DNA of 64,000 nucleotides from Brevipalpus yothersi (lineage: Eukaryota; Arthropoda; Arachnida; Trombidiformes; Tenuipalpidae), in assembly GCA_003956705.1 (NCBI GenBank), contig QZCP01000132.1, positions 1 to 64,000 on the forward strand, in the 5' to 3' direction. The notes under the pieces were generated by a model that saw only the letters and a program-made list of their open reading frames with translations, made no database searches and was not told the DNA's origin. The position numbers were made by a program, and so were the translations under genes. The first letter of the stretch is position 1. Every line of letters starts with the position of its first letter. Of this stretch, positions 23,625 to 35,209 are shown piece by piece.

Positions 23625-26600
23625 AATATATTTCGTTCTCTTAGATGAAGGTAGAATATTCATTTCTCAAGACTGGCCTCACTAATTGGACAGTTTCATT
23701 TCTTTGGAAATATTTCTTTTTCCGATGCCGCTTCTTGATTACATATTCTGTTGGATCTTCTTTTTCATCCTCTTCCTTCATCCATTCAAATACTCATACA
23801 CACACACAATCATACAAACATAATCATTTGGATATGAGCATATGGATGAATGATGATGATAATCCTTGCTACTAGACAGATCGTTCAACTGATCATTCAC
23901 CGTACCCATAGACTGGGGATCAGTATTGCTGCTAGGCATTTGTTGTGAGCCTTAGATGGTAAAAATTTTCTCTCTCACTGCAATAAAAATGAGTAGCCAC
24001 GATCCGGTGGTGGATGAGGTTGTGATCATGTATTATATAGATGTATATAAGAAAGACTGGACCCTAAAAGTGGCCTCCGCCTGTTAAAAATTTTTGGATA
24101 CCACTTTCAGGCAGTATACAAGAAGGTGAAGAAGAAGCTTGATTCACTTAAACCGGATTCCAGAATCATTTTGAAAAATGTAACCTATTCAACCTGTTCA
24201 CAATCTTAGGGCTAAATTTTTGCAAGTGATTCCATTCATATATGATGCTGGATAAAGAGTGGAGATGAAAAAAGAGCCATGAAGAAGAAGAAGAAGAGAG
24301 AAGAGAAAGAAGAAGAAGAAAGAGAAGAAGAAGAGAAAGATGATGATAACGATGGTGAAGAAGAGGATTAAAAACAGAACAAGATTTGACTCTCTTTCAT
24401 TTTAATTCAAAGCCGTTTTCAAAAGAATTCATCATAAGTGAGCTTTTATATTAATGTGAAAGGGAATAAAAAAAGGACTATCATAATGATGATACTGGAA
24501 AGAGATAGTGTTCCATGTATTTTATTTCACATTATACTTTCTTCTTCACACACATACATGAGAGCTGCTGCTGTTGGTCCTATTTCATTCACTTTATATA
24601 TATTTTGATTGTTTAATGTTTGTTTCGCAATTGTAACCAGATCATCATGAGTAGTGGTGGTAGTAGTAATAGTATAGTATCGGCCAATATAAGGTGAAAT
24701 GCCCAAGAGGCGCTCTTTTTACACGATGGACAGGCTATACTTGAAGAAATCAGATCACTTCAATTTAGGGTTGTCAAACGGCTTGTCTGTAATTGAAGTG
24801 GTGGTATTTACAATTCAAGAGAAATTTTCCAAATCACTATTGGTGGTCCTCTTGAATTTTGCACCTGATAGCGTATACTATCCAATCTTGGGCAATGCCA
24901 TACTATTAACCAATCAAATACGGTAAAATAATCAAATACACTGTCAAATTGGTTTGTGTGTGTGTGTGTTTGTGTATGTACAGTGACTCTTGACCTGATT
25001 GAAGTCACTAATCTGGACCAAGATAGCAAATAGTATGTAGACAATCATCTTATCATATTACACATTGTTGGGAAAGAGAGAATCTCCATATAAAATTTTT
25101 CATCTAATTGATGATTTTTTATTGAAAATTTCAATCGAAATGCACATGGTATTTAGGATACCAAACTTATTCGAGGGTGGAATTAATCTTTTAAATCCTG
25201 AATAATCGGGTTAAATTTTTGACTTACATACATGGTTTGCTTACTTTAAAGTCAAAACAGAAATTCATTATATGCTCACCATGATGATCACGATAATCTT
25301 GACAAGAAGGAGAAGAAGAAAAAATATTTTCATCATTTGATGCAAATTTTTGGTCTCTAATTTTCTTCTCATCAGTATGCAATCACAGTGTGAGTGGATA
25401 AAGAAGATATTCTGATATTCTCCTCAGTAAATGAATGAAGAAAAAACCTATCGAAATTGCGTATCAAATCGAAATAAATGAAGGCAAGAAAATTGATTAT
25501 TTCATGTCGTCATGATTCTAAATGCATTGCCTATTGATGGAAATTTTTTCGAGTTTAATAAATCAGTCTAAAATTTTTCCATTCAAAGTTCTTTCCACTC
25601 AAATTAGCGCTTATTGAAACATCTTTAAAGACAATCTTGAATGTCAATGAGATGATGAATTCATCAGCAATTAGTCTGCTTTTGTGTCTCTCAAATTGCT
25701 AGTCGCGATTGTCTCTCCCTTTTTATCTTCTTATTCTTTTGATGCCTCAGTTGAGCAAACAAAGAGATGAAGAGAGAGAGGATGAAAAAGAAGAGGATCC
25801 TTCTTCTTCTTCTTCAGCTTTTTCCTCCTCCTCCCGATTAGCATCTCAAAATCATCTCATCTCATCTTATCTTTCTCTCAATTGACGATGTGTGTGTATG
25901 TGTTTATAGCCTGAGGCTGGAAGATGCAAAAGGGGGAGGGGTGAGAATGAAGAGTATTGTTTTTTGGGATGAGATGTTACCGATAATTTGCGTTCCATCA
26001 ATTGCCAAAAAGTTTAAGTTGCCTAACAAAATCATGCCAAAAATCATTGACTCAAGATAAGTTTCGATTGGAAGCAATAGGAGAGAGAGAGAGAGAGAAA
26101 AAAATCAACGTATTTTCAACCAAAAAGGGAATCTTTTCTCACACACTCAAAAAGTGTTTCCATTCACATGACACATAGTCCAGGCAAGTTTGGTTTTTAA
26201 GAGAGAAAAAGAGAGAGAAGATGTTAAAGTCAATGTTTTCGATGGCACCAAAGTGGCATCAAATGAAACTTTCTCTCAAATCCAATCAAACGAATTAAAA
26301 GTGACAATTTTTTCATCCTCCTCCTTCACTACTAATTCACTTCAATCTCTCATCAATCTTCTCATGTTCCGTTTTTTCATCTCTCTCTCTTCCCTTTCCA
26401 CCAGGTTATCGGTAATGTGTCCACCTCTTCAAGCGATAAAAATGGTGATATAGAGCTTTCCCTGGCACCTAATCATTCCCACAGTCGAGGGGTTGAGGGT
26501 GGCGAAGTGCCCATTCGAATTGAATCTCACAGTAAGCGGCTGATATTGGTACAAAAATTGGACAAAGAAGGTCCCGAAGGTGAACATGGGATAATAGTTG

Positions 26601-29365
26601 GAATTCGATGTAAAAAATTGTCACCTTCAAATGATCCAAGCATAATTATTCCAGTTCGCATAATTGTTACCGATGCAAATGATCATTCTCCAGAATTTAT
26701 CTCCGCTCCATACACTGTGAATGTGAGCGAAGTTTCCGTGCCAGGCAGTCCTTTGGTGCCAGTATCACGTATTCGAGCTATTGATGGTGATCAACAGGGT
26801 CCTTTCTCAACAGTCGAATATTACATTGAGCCAGGTCCATTTTCACACTTGGTCAAATTTCAAAGTAGGTTAGGTGGTGAGCTCATGCTCACCGGTCCAT
26901 TGGACTATGAAACTTTGCCCAAATTTTGGGTCACCATTCGAGCCCAGGATCAAGGAGAGCCACCACTGTCCACCACAACCACACTCACTGTGATCGTTTT
27001 GGATGCAGATGATCAGAATCCACGGTTTATGGATGATAAATATTCTGTAATGCTACCTGATGTCCAGAGAGAAGGTCAACCGTTAACAATTAAACCCAAG
27101 CCAATTCGAGCAATTGATCCAGATATTGAGATCAATTCACCCATCGAGTATACATTCAATTCAGATTCTCGAGAATATTCATTTTTTTCAATCGATCCAA
27201 AGTATGCTGCCATAAAACTAAGGAAACCATTGCCGAACACCTTAAGCCTACCAATCACTCTGGTCATTCGAGCTACACAAACGGACAATCGGGATCGATA
27301 TGCACTCACAACGTTGACCATAATGAGTCGTCGAGATGCATCCAAAGAATTGGAACTTCGATTTCATAAAGCTAGTTACAATATATCAGTACCAGAAAAT
27401 GTTCCTCTTGGTCAAGTTTTGATCACAGTCAGTGTCAATGGTCGAGATGAGAATGGTGAGCCAACAATGCCTACAACCAATTCACTGGGCAATGGTCGTG
27501 GTGGTAATTCACTGAATGGTGGTAGCAAGTTAACTTATCAAATATTGGACGATGAAGAACACAATTTTGACATTCGACCTAATGGTGAAATAATCGTTCG
27601 AAAGATGCTCGATTATGAACAGAGATCATGGTATAGTTTTCGAGTGATGGTCTCTGATGGAAAGCAAAGCGATGTGACTCGTGTCAATGTAACGCTATCC
27701 AACGTTAATGATCATGATCCACAATTCAGTCAATCACATTACACATTTTTTGTACCCGAAAGTAAGCTGCAAGGTCGATCGATAATTGGTGAAATCAAAG
27801 CCACGGATAAAGATGTTGGTGATTCACTTGATTTTACAATCAAAGGTCCTTTTGCCAAAATGTTTCAAATAGATCGACAAGGTAAACTTCGAGTTCGTGG
27901 AATCAAAAGCTTAAATGTTACCCAATGTCATCTGATTGTGGTAGCAAGTGATACTGGATCACCACCGAGAAGTTCTAGTGTACCTGTAACGGTACAATTT
28001 TCACCTAATATAATTAAGAATGCTGGCCGATCACTAGCCGATAGTAACCCAGGTACTGATGGGCCTCTTGATGAAGCTAGTAGCGAAATAGATTTGATTG
28101 GACACCGATCATCATCTAATTCTGATGTAAATATAAGCTCCTTTTTTAATGTAACCGGTCCATGGGCCATTGTTTTGGTAATCGTACTTGGTGTCCTATT
28201 GGCCACACTCTTTATAATTATCATAACACTGACTGTACATCTGCTACGAAATCGTAAAATGGTTCGATCATCTGGTCTATCATCGGCGTCCACCGATTCC
28301 TGTGGATCATCAACAGATAGTGGTAATAATAATCCTCATGGTGGCTCAAATATGTACACTGATGGACTATCAGAAAGAGCTCGAGATCGAAATGATGGAG
28401 GTGGCAGAAAAGTATCATCTTCATTTTCTATCAGTTCATTGGCCAAAAAATCGAATAAAGTTGGAATTGCACCAGAAGGAAAGAGTTTGTTTAGCATTCC
28501 AAATAAACTGTCCAACGGTATTGGATTGAATGGTGTAGAAAATCCGATATTCAATCTACCCTCAACACTGCCCAATAATTTAACATCTAGATATTACAGT
28601 CATTGTACCAACAGTGGAACTGGATCACCAGTACCACCCAATTCATCATCCAATAGATCAGATCCTGACAGTGCTATTGTTAGTGATGCCTCATCAGCAG
28701 AAACATGTAATGGATCGGCTAGTAGTCAACATCATCATTTTCATTCTCATCAACAAATTCGCACATCACCAAATGGCTCAGCATCCTCATCTTCACCCGA
28801 CAACATGATGGTTGATCTGACGGTCAAGCATCGAAATCATCATCACAATAATAATAATAACAAACAATTGTATTATAGCCAAAATCAACGTTTGAATACT
28901 ACTAGTAATCACAATCATTATCATACTCGTATTAATAGTGGCGATGAGAATGGTTCACACTCATCAGGACATTCATTAAGTCCACCTCCACCACCAAGTA
29001 TAACGTGTACCGGTACAATGGGTGGAGGTACAGCATCTAGAATATCTGTGATTAAGTGGCCTCAAGGCTCTATTCCTAGGCGAGTGAAAAAATTAACCTG
29101 GGAAGATGAACGCTTAGGCTATAATACCATTATTAATTATGATAATATTGATCGCCAAAGTAGATTGCATGAAGATGATCTGGATTCAAATGATTTTACC
29201 AACAATATTGACAATTGTACCAATTATTCACGGAGTATGATGGTCAATTGTAACGGTGGTTATCGATCGTCAGCTGAATCAACTACCAGAGATCACACAT
29301 TGCCAGAACTTGATCCTGACGTTAGTGTGGCTCCATACCGATTGTCAATGTTCAATGCAACATAG
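13903..29365 (+). CDS. Protocadherin-like adhesion protein, five cadherin repeats
   Basis: Exons are 13903-14121 and 26405-29365, phase 0, giving 1059 aa. Exon 1 encodes a signal peptide (hydrophobic MLLLLWMLFISLLI) and the first strand of EC1. The large second exon gives five cadherin repeats with calcium-binding motifs: TDANDHSPEF, LDADDQNPRF, LDYE, DREGP-like KEGPEG and NVNDHDPQF. A transmembrane helix (about residues 659-688) precedes a cytoplasmic tail of about 370 residues. The tail is rich in Ser, Asn and His and carries RRVKKLTWEDE near its end. The EC3/EC4 linker lacks a clean DxNDxxP motif. It is a type I cell-surface protein for calcium-dependent adhesion. It recalls insect Cad88C-type protocadherins, but I do not assign an orthologue. 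ATG 13903 is chosen because it immediately precedes the signal peptide. Confidence 0.85.
14504..14541. repeat. (GA)19 microsatellite
   Basis: Perfect dinucleotide run inside the protocadherin intron. Confidence 0.95.
15235..15277. repeat. Inverted repeat, 12-bp arms
   Basis: CTCATACACACA at 15235-15246 is the reverse complement of TGTGTGTATGAG at 15266-15277, with a 19-nt loop. The outer flanks (ACCA and TGGG) extend it imperfectly. It probably arose from a CA/TG microsatellite. Confidence 0.7.
16761..17205. repeat. 221-bp unit tandemly duplicated, diverged
   Basis: CAAGCATGGTCGAGAGCGCT occurs at 16761 and again at 16982. The two copies stay alignable up to GGTGGCC near 16975 and 17200. Both contain ATCAATATCAATGATCCTCT, GGCGCTCAATAATTA and an 8-bp inverted repeat TTGATGAA/TTCATCAA with a 6-nt loop. 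Neither copy has an uninterrupted shared ORF. The unit is more GC-rich than its surroundings. It is not recognised as a known element. Confidence 0.9.
17596..17628. repeat. (GA)n microsatellite
   Basis: Dinucleotide run in the protocadherin intron. Confidence 0.95.
18761..18842. other. CpG-dense patch with (TTCG)n
   Basis: About 80 bp containing roughly a dozen CG dinucleotides, including consecutive TTCG units near 18776-18796. It lies inside an otherwise AT-rich, CpG-poor intron. No coding content is evident on either strand. Confidence 0.6.
21727..21761. repeat. (GA)n microsatellite
   Basis: Dinucleotide run in the protocadherin intron. Confidence 0.95.
22596..22638. repeat. (GA)n microsatellite
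   Basis: Dinucleotide run in the protocadherin intron. Confidence 0.95.
23269..23622. repeat. (GA)n tract containing an assembly gap
   Basis: Pure GA on both sides of 233 N bases (23343-23575). The gap is most simply an unresolved or collapsed length of the same microsatellite. Any translated product across it is an artefact. Confidence 0.95.
24281..24350. repeat. (AAG)n/(GA) purine-rich tract
   Basis: Irregular GAA/AAG repeats interrupted by GAGA, giving an all-purine + strand over most of the stretch. Confidence 0.85.
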
Positions 29366-29541
29366 ATCGAAAGATCTTTTAATGTAAAATGATGATAATA
29401 ATTTTTTTTCTTATTTAAACAAGATTTTTAATCATATCAGTATTTTCCGGCTGTAAATTGGAAATTTTAAAATAACGAGGAAAATATTGATGTATTTGAA
29501 ACACTTCAAATATACAATTGGTTAAGATTGGCATTCGTACT

Positions 29542-29547
29542 AATAAA
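29542..29547 (+). terminator. Candidate poly(A) signal AATAAA
   Basis: Canonical hexamer about 177 nt after the protocadherin stop. It lies only 16 nt from the 3' end of the convergent gene's coding region, so the two transcripts probably overlap at their 3' ends. Confidence 0.45.
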
Positions 29548-29562
29548 TTTTTTTTCACACAA

Positions 29563-30204
29563 TTAAAATCTTTCACGAGTTCGATTGGTCACTCGATCAC
29601 CTCTTCCGACAACATTGGCAAACATTCGCTTCATACCAACCCAAACACCAAAAATTTTACTTGAAGTGAATATCTTGAAAAAACTTAATTGGCCCACCAG
29701 AGAATCGTCGTTCATGTAGGAAAAATTTTCTGTCATCAATGCAGTAAAAATGTATCCTGTCAATGGAACGGCAAAACAGGCGAAGAAAACGGCCAAAAAA
29801 ATTGGTAAAATATAACGAAATTCGGGATCTTGAAGCATTTCTGAAAAAGTCATTTGATTATTGTTCTGATTCATTGTGTTGCTGTTGGAGTTTTGATTAT
29901 TTTGCATGTCTTGCATTTGCTGATTTTGATTCTTGTTTGAATTTGAATTCATATTGGAAGTTGAGTCCACAGCGGAACCATGAGTCCCAATATCGTTGTA
30001 GTGGCTCTCTTTTGGTGGCTTCATATTCCAAAATATTCGTCTATTGCTATCAGTTGCATATTCCAATGGAAAAAATTCACCACTATGAACAATTGGAAGA
30101 CGATAAGGATGATGATAGTAATCCATTTGAATCTTGGGAACATTGATCCTGGCCGATAACATGATCAGAAGTATGAGAAAAAAGGGTTGATCTGAGTTGA
30201 GCAT
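29563..30204 (-). CDS. Unrecognised single-exon membrane protein, Asn/Gln-rich
   Basis: The 213-aa ORF is intronless. The N-terminus has a hydrophobic stretch after a short polar start (PFFLILLIMLSA), consistent with a signal peptide or anchor. A low-complexity Asn/Gln/Met segment occupies about residues 80-118. A strong hydrophobic helix follows near 130-157 (YILPIFLAVFFACFAVP), then a basic C-terminal tail ending RTRERF. I do not recognise the family. The combination of hydrophobic ends and biased but non-repetitive codons supports a real gene. It converges on the protocadherin gene with under 200 bp between the stops. Function is unknown. Confidence 0.6.
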   Translation of the reverse strand: MLNSDQPFFLILLIMLSARINVPKIQMDYYHHPYRLPIVHSGEFFPLEYATDSNRRIFWNMKPPKESHYNDIGTHGSAVDSTSNMNSNSNKNQNQQMQDMQNNQNSNSNTMNQNNNQMTFSEMLQDPEFRYILPIFLAVFFACFAVPLTGYIFTALMTENFSYMNDDSLVGQLSFFKIFTSSKIFGVWVGMKRMFANVVGRGDRVTNRTRERF

Positions 30205-31292
30205 AGTAATAATACAAAAAGAATTTCATTCATTTTTTACGAAAAAATCACATCAATCAATTGCATTTTAACGCAGATTGTATAAAACTATTTGCACATT
30301 AATAGCTGAAGAAATGCAAATAAGAGGAACACAAATTTTAATCGTCATCAAACCAGCCTAAGGCCGACAAAAGTGGGTCTGCTCGGAAGTGAGATGTCGG
30401 TTTGGAGATGAAAAGAATGAGATAAATTTCCCTGGACTGGAATGGAAAAACAAAAGAGAATCTGATTCAAACCACTTCACAGACTCACAGAATTCTAATT
30501 TTGAAACAAAAAGATTTGAATGGTCCAACAATTAAGCTTCCGGGAGTTCAAAGGCTCACGAGAAATTTGATTCCGTTCTAAAAATTTCTCTCTTTCAGGA
30601 TGAAATCACATAAATTCTACTGTATATTCACCTAAAAGGTAGTAATAAAAGAAGAATCTGAATGATTTTGCCCGGTGTCGAAGTGTGTACTAACACACTT
30701 AGACTACTGTTAGACAAGACTTAGGGATAGATGAAAAGATTAACCCTGTCTCCAATCAATCCCGGAGCCAGCTCTGAAATAGAAAGCTATCAGATCAAAA
30801 ATTTTGACTATCTTCAAAAATTAAAATTCCGCGATATTTTTTATCTACAAAAATTACTCCTTAATTCTACTTTGATGGGATAAAGAAGATTCGGAGGTTA
30901 GAAAATATACCGTTATTCCGGGGACTTGTTTTCTATCTTCCATGCTCTATCTTGTGCTATCTCCTTACTTTTCGATTGAATGTTTACGGAATAAAGAAGA
31001 TTCAGAAGGTGTCAATTCATATTATATTTACATATTAATATTGATAACCATCTCTGAGTCTTTCATCAGAATGTCGAAATAAAGGAACTTTACTCTCTGA
31101 ATCATCTGTTTTTCATAGCTGATTGATGATCATCGTTGCAATAGATAATGATGCTTCATCCTCTACAGAACGTGTATTGTCATGGAAATTTATCAGTTTT
31201 TTCTTTCAAAAATCAAATGAAAGGAGATGAAAGAGAATGAATAGTCGGTATTTCTTTCTTCTTCACGGTTTGAACACCAATCAATTCCAACC
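30205..31292. other. Intergenic stretch, no gene recognised
   Basis: AT-rich spacer of about 1.1 kb. The phrase ATAAAGAAGATTC occurs twice (near 30881 and 30992) as a short direct repeat. It should hold divergent promoters for the genes on either side. Confidence 0.45.
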
Positions 31293-32554
31293 ATGGAATG
31301 TCCCTTGATCACACCTAACATAGTTGAAAGACTCTTCAATTTTTTCGATCCTAGTGATTTAAATAAGTGCCAATTTGTGTGTAAACCATGGTATGATGAG
31401 GCTAGAAAAAGGCTGAGAGAATGTCCAACAATTGATAGCTTTTCTATGGTGGCAGCTCTCCGACCTGAAGGCTCTTAGATTGCTGCGACAGTCAGGTAAG
31501 TCAGAATCTCATGACATACATTGTATCATTGGAAAAAACATTGTGTCAATGCTATCAGTATTAAAATTCTGTTTTTCTCTCATTAAGTGAAGGGAAAGCT
31601 GATTTCTTCACAAGAGTTAAAAGACTATTTGTGAAAGAGAAGAAAAGTCTTGGTGAAATATTCGATAAATTCGTGATATTTTCGAGAGGAAAAACTAATT
31701 TTTGTCCAGAGAATCTCGCTGATATGGAGAAAGTCGTGCAAAACTTTTTCGGGCAAGATATGCGGTGCATTCCAAGTTTTTCCTTTGGCCTCTTCAGTCC
31801 TCCATTCGAAGTCTTGATGGACCCTGTTTCATTCAATTATCCAACAGTGAGGATTAATAGCTCACAGTGTCACTTTTTTTCGAAATACAACCAAAATGTT
31901 CCGATCATGAAACAATTGGACTTACCTTCTGATGATACTTGGTCAACTTATGGATCAGTGATCCAAGCTTTCCACATTAATCGATACAAGACAGATCTAA
32001 AAGTTATCGTAACTGACTGGTATGATGGTAAGAGTGAAAAAACGAATCTAAATGGCTCTGATTATCCGATCAAATCTTTAACCTATTTTGTCAAAAAACG
32101 GAATAGTAAATTGGAAAAGACCATCGAAAAATATGTCAAAGGTTCTAATGTTGTCTTTTCTGGTGCAAAGTTGGAGAATTATGATCAAATTTCATTCAAC
32201 ACTTCAGATGATGGCCAATTTAAATTTTCTCCCGCAATAAGTATAGCTTTTGCAGGTAAACAAGTGAAATCTGCTGTTTTTAATCATTATCTCGCGAAAG
32301 ATAAAATACGTGCCAATTTTGTGTCAGAACTTGAGAATTTCAAGCAAAATCTGGATTTTCCACTGAACAATGGCAGAGTTTTGGGTTTCATGTTCTGGGA
32401 AAATTTTCGACATGATGATTTGAGTGTACTATTCAAAACTGTCGTTTGGGATCAGCTAGTAGAGAATCTTTCCACGGTGGAATTGATTGGTTTTGATGTT
32501 TACACTGGGAATTTCGATCCTCAAAAAATAACTATTCATCTGATTAAAATTTAA
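31293..32554 (+). pseudogene. FBXO22-like F-box/FIST_C gene with an apparent frameshift
   Basis: Exon 1 encodes an F-box (PNIVERLFNFFDPSDLNKCQ, then FVCKPWYDEARKR). The in-frame reading then meets TAG at 31476. From about 31447 a different frame reads sensibly as DLKALRLLRQSG up to a strong donor (CAG|gtaagt at 31496). From that frame the splice to 31593 is phase-compatible. The 3' exon (31593-32554) encodes about 320 residues with FIST_C-like strings such as SIAFAGKQVKSAVFNHY and RVLGFMFWENF. These align with the C-terminal half of FBXO22. FBXO22 is the substrate receptor of an SCF ubiquitin ligase. A one-base error or a recent disabling indel are both possible; the 3' exon is otherwise intact. 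Confidence 0.7.
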
Positions 32555-32939
32555 AACTGAAAATTTTACTAAATGCTAATCATTGAAGATTATCAGCTTG
32601 ATGACTGACTTAATTTTTTTAATTGGAGCTTGAACTTTTGAGACTCTTTGTTACTTCTTCGGTCCAATTCACAAGTGTTGGTTGGTTCATTCTTTTATTG
32701 AAATGATGATTAGTAAAGAAGTGTCAATGCTGACATAACAAACATAATATTCTTCCATAGGAGGAATGCTAACAAGGAATGCTTGTAAGTTGAGTAATTG
32801 ATCAGGGTCATTTCAGCTAAATGATCACTAAAAACTAAAAGCTCTCTTAATTTGAAAAAACTCTCTTCTCATTTATCCATGGTAACAAGTCAAACCAGGC
32901 CATCAAAATAAACATCAGTTGAAACGATATCAAAAACAA
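32555..32939. other. Intergenic stretch, no gene recognised
   Basis: About 385 bp between the ends of two convergent genes. No coding signal is seen. Confidence 0.5.
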
Positions 32940-33512
32940 TCATGATAATTTTTTGTTAGATTTGTTTTGTTCGAATGATTTTTTCATCAATTTCAGATCG
33001 TTAAACAGATCAGAAAAGACATGGACATCAGAACTACTTGCTGATCGAATGAGAGGCTCTTTTGCTGCTGGTTCCTCTTCCGGTTCATCTTCAGCTTCAG
33101 AAGTTTTTCGCTTGTGGACGATCTTCTTCCGATTTGAATTGTCTACAACCACAAAGTCGATATCATCATTCTTCTTGGCTTTGCCACTTTTGATGAAATT
33201 TCGATTGGACTTCTCCTTACGTGCTGGAAAATCGGCATAAATTTCATCAACACTGGCATCGTCCTGCGGACTTTCATCAAAATTCATCTTTCTCGACGAT
33301 GACTCCTTGCTCTTCCTGGTTTCCTCGGATTTCTTTTTCTTTGAACTTCCATGACGAATCTTGAGGCGATATTCAAATCCTGGTCCTTCATCTTCATACT
33401 CATCATCATGACCACTTTCATCATCATCATATGAATCTCTTGATCTTCGGCTTTCCACTATCACTGAAGTAATAAGCAGGATCACAATGCAAATTAAACG
33501 AAGAGAATTCAT
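32940..33512 (-). CDS. Secreted highly charged protein, unrecognised
   Basis: The 190-aa single-exon ORF starts at the ATG at 33512, directly before a signal peptide (MNSLRLICIVILLITSVIVE, with a cleavage-like SRR after it). The mature part alternates acidic and basic blocks: SYDDDESGHDDEYEDEG, KKKKSEETRKSKES, EAEDEPEEEPA. It has no cysteines after the signal peptide and several dibasic sites. It is probably an intrinsically disordered extracellular protein. A TATA box sits about 90 bp upstream, which is rare for housekeeping genes and fits a regulated secretory product. Family and function are unknown. Confidence 0.75.
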   Translation of the reverse strand: MNSLRLICIVILLITSVIVESRRSRDSYDDDESGHDDEYEDEGPGFEYRLKIRHGSSKKKKSEETRKSKESSSRKMNFDESPQDDASVDEIYADFPARKEKSNRNFIKSGKAKKNDDIDFVVVDNSNRKKIVHKRKTSEAEDEPEEEPAAKEPLIRSASSSDVHVFSDLFNDLKLMKKSFEQNKSNKKLS

Positions 33513-33600
33513 TTTCACAGATTTAAGCAAAATTTCTCAATCACGTCCGTCAAGTATGGATGATAAAGTTAGACTGATGATTTCGAGGCTCCAAGTTCTT

Positions 33601-33608
33601 CTTATATA
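33601..33608 (-). promoter_or_regulatory. TATA box of the secreted-protein gene
   Basis: On the minus strand the sequence is TATATAAG, 89 nt before the start codon at 33512. A TATA box predicts transcription starting about 30 nt downstream, near 33570, leaving a 5' UTR of roughly 60 nt. Confidence 0.55.
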
Positions 33609-33612
33609 CGTG

Positions 33613-35209
33613 AAATAATTCGAGAAAGGTGAGAAAAAAATCACTCACTCAAGAAGGAATTAGAAAAAAAATTCATCTCAATTGTGTTCTTCTTCTTTCA
33701 TTCTTTTTGCGCTCTTTTTTGAAGGTTAAGTTCAGGCTATGAAAATCACAAGTTTAATGGGAAAAAGGTTTCTCTATCGACGATTTCGATGCATTGATGT
33801 TTTAAAAAGAAAGCTCGATGAACCATACTTCAAACAAATGCATCAGATTGAATGGATACAACATTCTTTTTGATATCGAAAAGCGGCAACTCTTTCAATT
33901 TTAACGGTAACATGCGGTCTAATTGATTAGTCTATACCCACTAAGATGTATTTAATTCCTTAATAAATGAAATGAACGGATTTTAACCAATCGTTTCAAT
34001 GGATTCTTCAGATATTAGATCTTAATCTGACGAGAACGAGTTCTAAAACGAGTGTAAAAGACAATTTTCTATCCTTATCGATATGATTAAGCTGTTGATC
34101 AATTATCAATTATTGGAATTGGAGAGGATCAGGTTAATTCTCTCCATCTAATTTGATTGTTCGTAACACTGAGAAGAGCTAATCATTAGTTTATTCACTC
34201 ACTCAAATGGTCGGATATGGACAACACGGGAGAGGGAATGAACTTATTTTATGTACATATACCTCGAGATATGAATTGTTTATTTGAATCATGAAACCAA
34301 TAAAATTGTTGATTGAAATATGACCCAACTCTTTGACCGATCCCCTATTAGCATGTCTCAATTCAAATGAAGCTCTTCCCACAATTGATTCATACATTCT
34401 GTTACAAAATAATGCGTGAATTCTCGAGCTGGAGAGTCAAGGGCATTGGCCTAGCCAAGTTATATAACATTTGAAAATTGAACTGAATCTAGAGGTTTCA
34501 AAAAAATATATTCCTTTGAGACCCATAGTCCTAATCTAGTGACCACAAGTCTAGTCCAACAATTCATCAGAAGAATTCAGCTGTTTCCATTGTGTCTTGT
34601 AAGAATGTGTACTTAATTTTTTTCTCCTTTAAAATTCCCTAAAAACAAATTTCGAGTGATGATCCTTCGATTGTTGTAACATGCACTGTCTGAATTACAA
34701 TATTCAATCGAAGAACGAATGATTTTTAACGAAAATCTATCTGTATATAAACATAATGTCTTTGATTATGGGGGTCGGAAGACGGCAAGCTTAGAAACGA
34801 ATCTCAAGGGAAATTGTATCTTCTTAATGTAAGAGCCCAATTTGGGTGAGGTATTGAAATATCAACAATTTTCGGGCATACTACATTGTACATTTCACAT
34901 GAAATCTAGAAATGAAATCATTGCGCATAGAAATCTGAAATGACTGACGAGTGAAAATTAGGGAAACCTACGCGAGAAGGAAATCAATTTTAGGTAAATT
35001 AATTTAACAAGTAGCGGAGTTTGCAAACAGCAAGACCAATTAAGAGGACACCATTAAAAGTTTTTCAGCAAAAGATTAATTCGACCTGAAGTGAACCTTT
35101 ATTCCGAACGCTGACTGAATTCTTTTGGAGAAATTCTCACACGACATTTACATGCCGAATCTAAGAACATATGCTTAATCCTAATATGAGCAGATAATGT
35201 GCGAAGAGG
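33613..35209. other. Intergenic stretch, no gene recognised
   Basis: About 1.6 kb, AT-rich. The minus-strand 64-residue ORF at 34203-34397 has no recognisable features. On the minus strand AATAAA (forward 35098-35103) could serve as poly(A) signal of the ADP/ATP carrier. Confidence 0.45.

Larger units (their letters stand above)
14122..26404 (+). other. 12.3-kb first intron of the protocadherin gene
   Basis: Donor CAG|gtgagc and acceptor ccaccag|GTT give an in-frame phase 0 join. The intron is rich in (GA)n, (GT)n, (AAG)n and poly-pyrimidine tracts. It includes one N gap, a 221-bp tandem duplication and a small CpG-dense patch. I found no further exon, but alternative first exons or enhancers cannot be excluded. 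ORFs of 60-120 residues here look like noise from low-complexity DNA. Confidence 0.75.

Noticed and set aside
23170..23685. ORFs across the N gap reading poly(Glu-Arg) or poly(Leu-Ser)
   Set aside because: Pure translation of a GA/CT microsatellite with unknown bases.
26190..26453. Small ORF before the main protocadherin exon
   Set aside because: It is in another frame, ends within the exon and covers the intron's polypyrimidine tract.
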